Shown here piece by piece: positions 31,790 to 40,745 of a stretch of DNA of 64,000 bases; position 1 is the stretch's first letter; every line of letters begins with the position of its first letter. The position numbers and the translations under genes are program-made. The stretch spans positions 16,203,472 to 16,267,471 of the forward strand of contig OZ024743.1 in assembly GCA_964016885.1 (NCBI GenBank), written 5' to 3'. This DNA is from Eledone cirrhosa (Eukaryota > Mollusca > Cephalopoda > Octopoda > Eledonidae). The notes beneath the pieces were generated by a model that saw nothing but the letters and a program-made list of their open reading frames with translations, searched no databases and was not told the origin of the DNA.

Positions 31790-33779
31790 ATGGCTAATTC
31801 AACTCTGCACCAAGCAGCTGAAAGCCTTCTTCACAAATTAACACCTCACACCGACACCACCATTATAAATGTTACTACGTTTTCCAACACTAAAAAAAAT
31901 ATAAGCAGTAGCAATATTTTAAATTCGTCTGAGGCAGACATTCATTTCCCGCCATTACAAATGACTGCAGGTGTTAAAGCCTCCACCACCACCACCACCG
32001 CGACAACCACCACCCCACCACCACCGCGACAACAGAAACAAAAGGAAAAAATAAATCAACTCGTGATGTCGAAATAATTTCAACCAAAATGGACTCTTCC
32101 ACTTCCACACCGAACACCACTGACGTCACCACCACCACAACTGAAACTAAAATTAATAATAACAAAAATAACGATAACAACAACAGCAACAATGACATTA
32201 AAAAAACCACCCTGAGTTTTGCCGGAGTAGCAAAACAGTGCGAAGCATTTACGGTAACTCAGGAGGAATTAGAAAATGCCAAACAAATGGTAAAGAAAGA
32301 TGGGTACAGGGTCAGCCTCACCCCCCACCTAATAAAATGGAGCATCGGCGCCTATGCACCGTGTCGTATCGAACAATAAATGTAAAATCGCGCCGAGTGG
32401 AACGGGTATCCTAGTCCCAAATCCAAAAAGCTTTGGGACATTGGTGGGCAAGAAAAACCCACATCAGACGTGGGCAGAAGTATGGAACCGTGGACGTGTT
32501 CTTTGAAACACCAGAGGAGGCTAGAGAACACTCCATGGCCCCATTAGGAAGTGACGACTTCACAGTCGTCCCAAGCTATTGTGGCCAGAGACTCGTAAAG
32601 ATCAGGGTGACCCACGTTCCACCGGCCATCGAAATTCCCTGGCTAATAGCGGCCGTCCTCGCCGGCATCGAAGCCAACACAAAAATAATAGCAATAGCAA
32701 AAGAAAAGCAGGAGAACTGGTCCGGATCTGGGATGGAGCTCCTGATCCAAGCGGACCAAAAAAGCATTGAGGAGATCCCAGAGGTAATAGACCTCACTGA
32801 CGGCAGCCACCTCACCGTAATTGTCGAGGACAGAAGGCCTAGGTGTGTCGTTTGTGGTGAAGGAACCCACCTAAGGGCTTTCTGCCCTCAGGCTAAAAGG
32901 TTGAGGCCACCTCTCCTACCCACCCAGTGACTCAACCATCAACACCACCAGTAGCAGAGATGGCAGCAACAACTGTAGCAGCAACAACAGAAGCAACTAT
33001 AACAACAACAACCCCAGCAACAGTAGCAAAACCAACACCACCACCAACAGCAAAACCAACACCACCACCACCCAACGCTTCAGAACTAGCACCAGCGCCT
33101 ACATCATCCACCACGCCACAACCAAAACTAACGCCTGTGGAGGATTTTCCACTCCCCGGCCTATCACAACTGGAGACAGATTGTGACGACGAGGATTGGG
33201 AAACGGTATCAGAAAAAAAAAAAAAACCAAACATAAAAAAATTCTCTTCCTGACCCCTCCAAAAACAAAATACAGAGGGAAACAAATAAATTAACAAACA
33301 AAAAAGTTAGGACAGATATGCCACCATCCATAACAGCATCACCAACCCCATCAACCCAAACACCTACACCATCACCATCATTAACCCCAACACCACCATC
33401 ACCTACACCTCAAAAGTCACCAAAATGCGAAACAGAAACAAACCCACAACAAACGCAAACAAAACAAAACAACCAAAACGATACACACTACACAGCATTA
33501 AATTTGAATAACAAGCAATTATTACACTACATCCAACACAACAGCAGCATCACAGAAAAAGACTACACAACAACCCAAAAATTCACACCACCTCCACACA
33601 TACAAATCACTCGCATCACACAGAAAACGTACATGACACTAAAACAAAAATTCCCCAAAGACATCGGAGACTTCCGACAAGCACTCTCCAGGAGGATTCA
33701 TAAGGACATCCTTCCTGAGGAGGCCACAAGCAGTGAAAAGGATGGAAAAACCGTCCTTCCCCTACGAGAAGTAAGGTAA
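31790..33779 (+). pseudogene. Tx1-like LINE copy 1: ORF1 (RNA-binding, CCHC knuckle)
   Basis: The ATG at 31790 gives MANSTLHQAAESLLHKL. A Thr/Pro- and Asn-rich low-complexity section follows, then a frame change to SFAGVAKQCEAFTVTQEELE and YRVSLTPHLIKWSIGAYAP. A further frameshift near 32420 leads into KYGTVDVFFETPEEAREHSM, RLVKIRVTHVPPAIEIPWL and the knuckle CVVCGEGTHLRAFC (C-x2-C-x4-H-x4-C, about 32842-32885), then a stop at 32928. Further Thr/Pro-rich frames (32927-33253, 33318-33779) may be the C-terminal tail of ORF1 or a spacer. ORF1 proteins of this type bind element RNA. At least two frameshifts, so inactive. Confidence 0.78.
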
Positions 33780-33813
33780 GTGGTCTTTCCCATCTTTTCC
33801 ACTCCTTTTCAAC

Positions 33814-36800
33814 ATGACCTCACTCAGAATAGGCAGCATAAATGCGCGTGGCTTGGGGTCGTCATGGAAGCAGGGCCACCTGCTCAATGACCTCAGGTCA
33901 CTAAACATAGATGTAGTGGCCATCAGCGAGACCAGAATCTCCGAAGCACGGGCCCTCGCACCGATCTTCGTCGGCTACGACGTGTACGCATCTCCCAGCC
34001 GTCTGGGATCGGGAGGAGGAGTTGCTGTTCTTTTTCGGAGAGGTTTAGATCTCGCCATACGGGCCATCTTCCTGGACCCAGAAGGTAAGTTGGTGGTGCT
34101 GGACGTGACCAGCGGAGACGGGCAAGCTTTCAGGTTAGTGGGCATCTATGCCCCGACAGGAGCAGGGCGGCCTGATTTCTTCCGGCGTTTGGAGACCTTT
34201 CTTGGAACGTCCCGCTCTTTAGTGTTAGTGGGCGACTGGAACGGGATCTTAGATGCACGCTGGGATTGTGTGGGATTAGTGGATAGAGAAGGAGGGTGCA
34301 AGAGTCTCACCAACCTGCTTAGGCGTTTTGAACTATCTGACAGGTACCGAATTGATTTCCCGAATGTACCAATGTGGACTTGGACAAATCGAATAGGGTA
34401 ATCCAGATCATATCTAGATAGAGTATTTTGTAGGGAAATAGATAGGTCTAGCATAGGCTGTCCACAATTCAAGATAGTCAGCTACACGGACCACAAATTC
34501 GTGATCTGTGTGCTTGACTTAGATAGGCTTCATAGACGAGGACCCGGCTACTGGAAGCTAAACGCGTCCTGACCAGCGCGCAAGGCCTACAGAGACCGGA
34601 TTAGCGAACTAGTTAAGCGGGCGTTGACGGGGCACATCGTCAACAAGAAGTGGTGGTTTGCTCTGAAAAGAGCAATTAGAATAGAGTCCATTAGGTTTAG
34701 TAAGGCTTTAGCAATAGAGAAAAATAGAGCAGAGGGAGAATTAGTTAGAAAATTAGACGAGGCGCTTAGCAAAGGCATCGAGACCGACGTACTTGCGGCG
34801 AAATTGGCCCTTGACCAATTCTTCAATGCAAAGCACGAAGGCTGCGTTGTCAGAGCTAGGTAGCGTGCTCTCAGACACGAGGGGACGAAATCCGTTCAAT
34901 GGGCCCGAGTGGCGGAGGCACGTCATGGCAACAAATCCACGATCCGGTCTTTGGTGGACCACGACGGGCGCATGCTACTCGATCCCGGGCAAATGTGTGA
35001 AGCTTTTCAGCGACACTTCGCTCAGCTGTTCGGGGGAAGTGGCGGGCCGGATCGAGAGATGGACTTTAGTGTCTACCTCGACGGACTGCCCCGGCTTTCG
35101 GCCACTGAGGCGGAGTGTTGCGAAAAGCCGATAACAACCGCTGCAGTACGGGAGGCAATGACTGGCTGCACAAGGGGTAAATCGCCTGGTTTGGATGGTC
35201 TGCCCTATGAACTTTACGTACAAATGCCAGACTTGTTCGGAGGCCTCTTGGCGGTCGTCTACTGCAACTGGCAACAGAACGGGAGAATTCCCAGCTCTGT
35301 AAGCCGAGCAGCGGTGGCACTGCTGAGAAAGGATCCGAACAAGGGGGATAACATAGATAATTTTAGGCCCATAACTCTGCTAAACACAGAGTTCAAGATT
35401 TTGGCCAAGGTGCTAGCAAAGAGGTTGGCGCTTGTCGTTGGTCGTCTGGTGGGAGAGGCACAGACATGCGCCATTCCGACAGATCCATCCACGTCAACCT
35501 CCACCTCATGCGATACATCGTAGAGAGGGTAGCTACGGAACCTGGCACGGGTGGGTCTTTGATCAATTTAGATCAGTCGAAAGCCTTCGATAAGGTCGAC
35601 CATCGTTACCTAGCGGCAGTCCTGAGGGCGGCTGGCTTTGGGCCCGTCTTCAGAGGCTGGATCGCTGCCATGCACAGCGACATCTGCTCTGTAGTGAGAG
35701 TGAACGGTCACCTTTCGGAACCGTTCAACATCATGCGCTCCGTCTGCCAAGGATGTCCCCTCTCGTTCCTATTGTACGTATTGACTCTCGAGCTATTACT
35801 GCACAAACTGGAGACGTTGAGAGGGGGGGGGGTCCCGCATGAACTAGGATGCGGAGGATCCGTGTCAGCATATGCGGACGATGTCACCGTAGTGGTGTCG
35901 AACGCCAAACACATCGAGGCGATCGGCACTGCACTAAGAGAATACGAAGCGGTGACACGAGCAATGATCAACCAGGAAAAGTCAGTGGGCCTGCAGCTCG
36001 GCACCTGGAGAGGCAGGTCCATGCCGTCCAACAGCGTCGTCGGGCGCTGGACGGACGGACCGGTTAAATTGCTAGGGGTCTGGTTCGGTCCAGACCTCCA
36101 GACGGAACAAACTGGACGAGGTGACGAGCAGGGTGGCTTCTCTCACCCAGAAATGGGCCGAGAGGAAGCTATCCATGAAAGGTCGAGCGGAGGTGGCTAA
36201 CGCGTAGATCGCGTCCGTCAACTAACACCGCCTGACCGTCGTACCTTGTCCTAAGCCCCGCCTGACTGCGCTGGAGCGTTTGCTCTTTCGCCTCTTGTGG
36301 AAGGGACGCGCTCCGATGGTCAGGCGGTCCATCTGCTGTCAACACCCGCTACGTGGAGGGCTGGGCATGCCGTGGCTGATGATGCGCAGACACGCTCTCA
36401 GGCTACGACATCTCCACCTCTTCCTCGACGGTGATCAGGTGTGGTCGCTGTTTGCTAGACACGTTTTTCCCCAGCTCGTCTCCTTGACGGAGCTGCAATC
36501 CTGGGTCAAGCGAAGACCGAGAGGGAGCGCTTGGAGACTCGAATGTCTTCAGGCGCTCACAGCCCTCGACCAATCGGGCAATGTGATCGGTGGAAACTCT
36601 ACCTTGGCGTTCTATAGGGGATTAGTGGAGGGGAAGAGCCACGACGTACTTGGAGAAACTCTAGGCGTCGACGAAAATCAACTAGCCAATCTCTTCGGAA
36701 GGACTTTCGGGCCGGGGCCTATGGACAACTTCCAGACATCTCTGGCCTGGCATTGCTACCGAGGAGCCTTGCCAGTTTGGGATAAACTCTCCAGGCATGG

Positions 36801-37236
36801 AGGTGCCGTCAGCCGGGCATGTCCGAGATGCGCACTGGGCGACGAAACCGTCCTTCACGCACTCGTCCAGTGTCCGAGCATTGCTGACTTGTGGGTTTAT
36901 GTCGAACACCTGCTGTCACGTGTAGGACGGATCCAGCTATCAGCTGAGTCCACCGTGAGGATTGCCCCGCTCTCTTACTTTAGCCGGGAAGGGTAGGCAC
37001 TTTTTATCTGTCTGGTGGCCATGGCGAAAGAGATAGTATGGTGGACACGTTTGAAAGGGCTGAAGACGAGCACTTACCTCTTCGGTGATGCCCTGATTAA
37101 CTTTTTCAAATTTCATTTGAAAAGGAAAATCAGGGTAGAGAGGGAAGTGCTCTCTTCCAAGCATTTTGTTGAAAGATGGGTGAGAGAAGCAAGAATGGCC
37201 CGAATGAATGGGCCTTCTCTGAGTATGTGTCTGTAA
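33814..37236 (+). pseudogene. Tx1-like LINE copy 1: ORF2 (endonuclease, reverse transcriptase, CCHC)
   Basis: ATG at 33814. Apurinic endonuclease: SINARGL, AISETRIS (catalytic Glu), GIYAPTGAGRPDFF, VLVGDWNGIL (Asp/Asn), and after a TAA at 34399, SYTDHKFVI (His). Stops also at 34570 and 34861. RT: GKSPGLDGLPYELY, NFRPITLLNTEFKILAKVLA; a one-base frameshift near 35477; motif A SLINLDQSKAFDKVDHRYL; motif B RSVCQGCPLSFLLYVLTLE; motif C SAYADDVTVVV, all catalytic residues present. A second frameshift near 36100 is followed by RRSICCQHPLRGGLGMPWLM and the C-terminal finger CPRCALGDETVLHALVQC (C-x2-C-x7-H-x4-C). Stop at 36994, then AKEIVWWTRLKGLK. ORF2 nicks target DNA and reverse-transcribes the element RNA. 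Dead here, but the ancestor was complete. Confidence 0.87.
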
Positions 37237-37483
37237 TTTAAAGGTGGAAAACTGGGAGAGGGCACTTGCCCTGGTGGTCAGGGTCACTGTGGTCTTTTAA
37301 TGGGCTTTCTCCACAAATGTCCCTCGGAAGTCTCCCCCCCTATTGGGGAATTTTTCTTTGTTATTTTATTACATCCTCTGTTTTTTTTACACGCAGAAAT
37401 GCCCATTTGTACCGTCCTGTATTGTCCTGTACTGTCCTTAATGTCTACTTCATGTAAACCCTTGTGGTTAATAAAGAAAACAT
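37237..37483 (+). other. Tx1-like LINE copy 1: 3' UTR
   Basis: Contains TATTGGGGAATTTTTCTTTG, repeated GTCCTGT, then CCCTTGTGGTTAATAAAGAA before (ATT)n. The 3' end of copy 2 (43100-43298) has the same layout: ATAGGGGAATTTATTTTG, GTCCCTGTC, GGCCTTGTGGCCAATAAACG, (ATT)n. Confidence 0.8.
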
Positions 37484-37506
37484 TATTATTATTATTATTA
37501 TTATTA
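37484..37506. repeat. (ATT)n shared by two convergent LINE tails
   Basis: The 3' tail of the plus-strand Tx1-like LINE and the 3' tail of the minus-strand LINE D copy 2 meet in this single tract. Confidence 0.9.
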
Positions 37507-37650
37507 CAGTTGCATTTATCTTGCTTTATGTTCATACGAGTTATCACCAAGTCACAACCAGTGACCTCAAGAGACAACAAGGTCCGTCATGTTCAAGAAA
37601 GAACATACATACTCACACATGCATCTTTAGTGTTTAGACTTGTGATGTAC

Positions 37651-37952
37651 TTATATTGACAGAATCTTCCTTAGTATATGGGCAGTTCCCATTAGTACTA
37701 TCTTTTGTATTTCTCCTATACGCGGGTTTCCTGGGATTTGCGATAAGTAATCATTAGACCCCTTAGGTATTATTCCCAGAGCGCCTACAACCACTGGTAT
37801 TGTTTTAGTTCTCAATTTCCAGATTTTTCCAATTTCTATCTCCAGGTCTTTATACTTGCTCGATTTTTCAAATGTTTTTATAGATACATTCTTGTCTATT
37901 GGAACAGACAGATCAATTAGCAGGCATACTCTAATTTTTGGGATTGTTTGTC
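37651..37952 (-). pseudogene. LINE D copy 2: restriction-like endonuclease remainder
   Basis: IRVCLLIDLSVPIDKNVSIK, KTFEKSSKYKDLEIEIGKIW, LRTKTIPVVVGALGIIPKGS, IPGNPRIGEIQKIVLMGTAH, ILRKILSI and stop. It starts after the RPD part of the nuclease motif, so the first metal-binding Asp is deleted. The C-terminus matches LINE D copy 1, which loses frame after PRKPAYRKN. Confidence 0.85.
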
Positions 37953-38953
37953 TCATCATTCTTCGGAAGCAGGAATGTAATGCCGTTAACTAGCCATGAT
38001 GGTATCTTTTCTGGCTCCTTAACTATTTCATTGTAAAGTTGGGCTAACAGCTCACGAGACTCTGTGAAGGCATTTATCCAAAAGTTTTGTATTTTGTCTT
38101 TTCCTGGGGATTTCCATTTGCTGGTTTTTATTAGAGCCAAGCCCAACTGTTCAACTGTTATATTTTCCCATATTTGTTCATCAAGGTGAGCTGTATCTTT
38201 CATTTGTCTGTCTATCCATGGGGCATGTATGTTATGAACTTTTTCTTCGGCCCAGATCTTTTCCCAGAATTCTTGCACTTCCTCCTTGGGTGGTATTGAT
38301 TTAGCAGTTATTGTTGACTTACCAATTTTTCTGTAGAAGTTTCTTTGGTTGTTTTTGAGCATATTATTGTCCTTATAGAATCTAGATCGTTTTTCAAAGC
38401 GCCTTACACGAGCAGCATTGGCCGACACTTTTTGTTTGATTATTTCTATCAGCATATCTATGTCACTTGTTGATTTTATACTGTACTTTTTTTTCAATTT
38501 TCTAAGTTTAGTTTGTTTAACATGTTCACCTACTTTATAGTTTGTTAAAATTTCTATGTCAGATCGGAGTAGGTTTATTTGGCGATTGATGTTCTCTTGC
38601 CAAGTAGATTTCTTGTGGGAATTCCTTTGCTTTTTCATCTTCACTCCACATAAGTGAGTGGTGACTTTAGCCGATGCATAATAGAGATGATTTAAATCAG
38701 TAATGTTTAGTTTGTTTGTGATGATAATGTTTTTGAGAATTATGTTAGTCTTGTGTATTATCTTTTGGTTCTGTTTGGAGTTCTGGATCTTAGGGAGGGT
38801 GTCTCGTTGCCCCATGTCAGATTCTTTCATTTTCATCCATTCGATCATAATTTCATCCTTCAAGTTGGCAAGTTCATTCTCATTCATTTCTTTATCATTT
38901 ACGATCTCATTATTTTCATTTGGAGTTTCATCTTGAGCATGCACTCCCTCCAC
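37945..38953 (-). pseudogene. LINE D copy 2: linker and start of reverse transcriptase
   Basis: From 38953: DEIMIEWMKMKESDMGQRD, LHGVKM-type linker, then LIEIIKQKVSANAARVRRFE, NNQRNFYRKIGKSTITAKS, VQEFWEKIWAEEKVHNIHAP, WKSPGKDKIQNFWINAF (RT motif 0) and ITFLLPKNDETNNPKN, where the RT breaks off just before the expected YRPIT. The segment AARVRRFE...RNFYRKIG parallels family C (KISRYE...KMLFGQFE), showing C and D are sister families. It overlaps the N-terminal frame by 55 bp in another frame, so there is one frameshift at about 38900-38950. Confidence 0.85.
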
Positions 38954-39510
38954 TTTTCGATCCTTTCTTTAATTTGTTCTGTTGCCAGTAATTTCGCCCC
39001 AACCCTGGGATTCGAAGTGTTACAATTTACCTCGTTTTCACTGACACATGTTTCATTTTCCCTTCGCTGACTTTGTGCTAATAGCTTGATCTGATCAATT
39101 TCTATATCAGTTAGTAACTTTTTTCTTACAATATTTCTTCGTATATTGGCTAGTTTGTTACTGTCAATATAGCCTCTGTTTTCGGGATGTTTCTTTTTAC
39201 AGTTGATATATGTCTGTTCTGTATTCGATGTATTTGATGGGTAGTACATGGCAGTGTAGAAAGCCTCAAGGACTTCTTTATTATCTTCCCTTGACCATTC
39301 TTCTCTCTTTTTCTTTGGATTTCTTGGTGGTGAGCATGGAGGGCCAACAGTAGGAGTATTCCAGTTATGGGAGGCCTCCAGCTCCGAAGTGATGGGAAGG
39401 TTTGAACCATTAGCTGATTTTTCGACCCCAGTCTGGTTCCTCTCTGAAGGACGCGGCCCTTTTTTACCCGGGTGACGGCCGATCCGGTATGAGATTTTAT
39501 CATTAGACAT
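38899..39510 (-). pseudogene. LINE D copy 2: N-terminal Myb-like DNA-binding region
   Basis: The ATG at 39510 gives MSNDKISYRIGRHPGKKGPR. A Pro/Ser-rich stretch follows (VGPPCSPPRNPKKKREEW), then WSREDNKEVLEAFYTAMYY, NCKKKHPENRGYIDSNKLA, NIRRNIVRKKLLTDIEIDQI. The tryptophan-led helix, the KLANIRR...LLTDIEI pattern and the position N-terminal to RT match the Myb-like target-binding domain of R2-group elements. Such domains contact the insertion site. The frame is open for 203 codons, and a frameshift ends it near 38900. The start codon is preceded by the leader at 39511-39670. Confidence 0.8.
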
Positions 39511-39670
39511 TTACTTTATTTTGTCGCGTTTTATCCTTATCCGCCAAGGGGTAATCATTTCGTGTTACCACCTCTAGAACGAGTGTCAACCAAGACTAGA
39601 GGGGTCGTTCTCCCCTAGAGACACGGCTATTCCCCGCCGGCCGCCATCCCGGTATTTCTTGGTCACGGGG
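39511..39670 (-). promoter_or_regulatory. LINE D copy 2: GC-rich structured 5' leader
   Basis: On the minus strand the leader runs ACCCCGTGACCAAGAAATAC, GGGATGGCGGCCGGCGGGGA, then AGGGG-AGAACGA-CCCCT (a 5-bp hairpin with a 7-base loop) and a TCTAG...CTAGA pair enclosing TCTTGGTTGACACTCG. It is far more GC-rich than its surroundings. Members of the R2 group often start with a self-cleaving HDV-like ribozyme. That this leader is one is inference from position and base composition only. Confidence 0.4.
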
Positions 39671-39749
39671 TTTTCTTTTTGTTGTTTTTTTTAAATTGTT
39701 ATTATCATGAGTGGTTCCTTAATGAGAGAATTGCGTGGCTTAAGAATGA

Positions 39750-39806
39750 AATTATTAATAATTGTCTCCACTCTAGGCACAAGGCCAGCAATCACCCAGT
39801 GCATTA
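39750..39806 (-). mobile_element. SINE 3' end fragment
   Basis: AATAATTGTCTCCACTCTAG, GCACAAGGCCAGCAATCACC, CAGTGCATTAC: the terminal ~55 bp of the SINE in reverse. Confidence 0.8.
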
Positions 39807-40617
39807 CAATAATATAATATACTTTTTGCTGAAGTTGCCTGTTATTGTTGTTGGCTATATCGGTGGTGGTTCTGGGGCTATTTATATTGTTGGTGAGAAA
39901 GGGGTGAGCCAGCAGTGCCATAGTTGTTGATGTTGACGTTTGACCGGTGGCCAGGTCACTAAGTCAATCTATTTATATCTTTTGCTAGCTTCTCCCTTGT
40001 CTAGTGATACCGCCACCTTCCCCTTTCTCTCTCAAGTTAACAGGGGAATAGTGGTGGTAGCAATGAAGGAGTGGTGGCGGCGGTGATGGGATAGTGGTAG
40101 CAATGATGGATGGAGTGGTGGCGGTGAGTTTTGTGTTATGAGTGTGTGTCGCGTATGTTTAATATATATTGTGTTGACATATTCCCGTAAAATTGGGATT
40201 AAACATTTTGTTAAAACTTGAGACAATAATAATAGTAATTATTATTATGATGCTGGGATTGGTGGTGCTGGTGAAATTGCCGTTATCTGGCTGTTATATT
40301 TAGTGTGATGGGGTAGGTGGTGTATCAAGTTTCTGGTGTTGGTGAAATTGCTGTTATTTGGCTGTTCTATATAGTGTAGACAGAGAGTGTTTTCTTCCAA
40401 TTATATCCATTTTCTTTTTTGAATACAAAATATATAATACAAAATTGAATATTTGAGCGATATAACAATATAATATGGATCCGAAATTTTATGGGACTTG
40501 ACTCGGTGGTTTATGCAACATTTGTACTAAGAATTGTTATTTCACAATTGATTTAAATATGTTAAAAATCAAAAACTTACGGGAGCGATTTCATGACCTT
40601 CTACCACCTCGTGCGTC
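39807..40617. other. Unassigned; contains two small tandem duplications
   Basis: 40035-40125 repeats GGTAGCAATGA and GTGGTGGCGG at a period of about 44 bp. 40264-40378 contains two copies of GGTG-TGGTGAAATTGC...GGCTGTT about 71 bp apart. No gene supported. Confidence 0.55.
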
Positions 40618-40619
40618 TT

Positions 40620-40663
40620 CTTCCCTTCTTCTTCTTCTTCTTCTTCTTCTTCTTCTTCTTCTT

Positions 40664-40737
<74 letters not shown>

Positions 40738-40745
40738 TATTATTA
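40620..40745. repeat. (TTC)n followed by (TTA)n
   Basis: (TTC)n 40625-40693 then (TTA)n 40693-40745. It borders the truncated 5' end of Tx1-like LINE copy 2. Confidence 0.97.

Larger units (their letters stand above)
31581..37483 (+). mobile_element. Tx1-like LINE, copy 1 (apparently full length)
   Basis: A ~5.9-kb plus-strand non-LTR element with a 5' leader (31581-31789), ORF1 with a CCHC knuckle, ORF2 with apurinic endonuclease, reverse transcriptase and a C-terminal CCHC, and a 3' UTR ending CCTTGTGGTTAATAAAG then (ATT)n. The layout and the motifs LDQSKAFDKVDH and SAYADDVTVVV fit the Tx1 branch of the L1 group. Frameshifts and stops make it inactive. Confidence 0.85.
37507..39670 (-). 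mobile_element. REL-type LINE family D, copy 2: internal-deletion derivative with intact ends
   Basis: The minus strand from 39670 has a GC-rich 5' leader, an N-terminal Myb-like region, helical linker and the start of RT. It then jumps within an A-run at about 37945-37955 directly into the REL endonuclease and 3' UTR. Motifs A to C of the RT and the CCHC finger are gone. 5' and 3' ends are both present, so this is a candidate non-autonomous derivative. Confidence 0.85.

Noticed and set aside
32932..33297. Gly/Val-rich 121-codon minus-strand frame
   Set aside because: Antisense of the Thr/Pro-rich tail of LINE ORF1.
34146..35504. Several minus-strand open frames
   Set aside because: All overlap the plus-strand Tx1-like ORF2, whose endonuclease and RT motifs are unambiguous.
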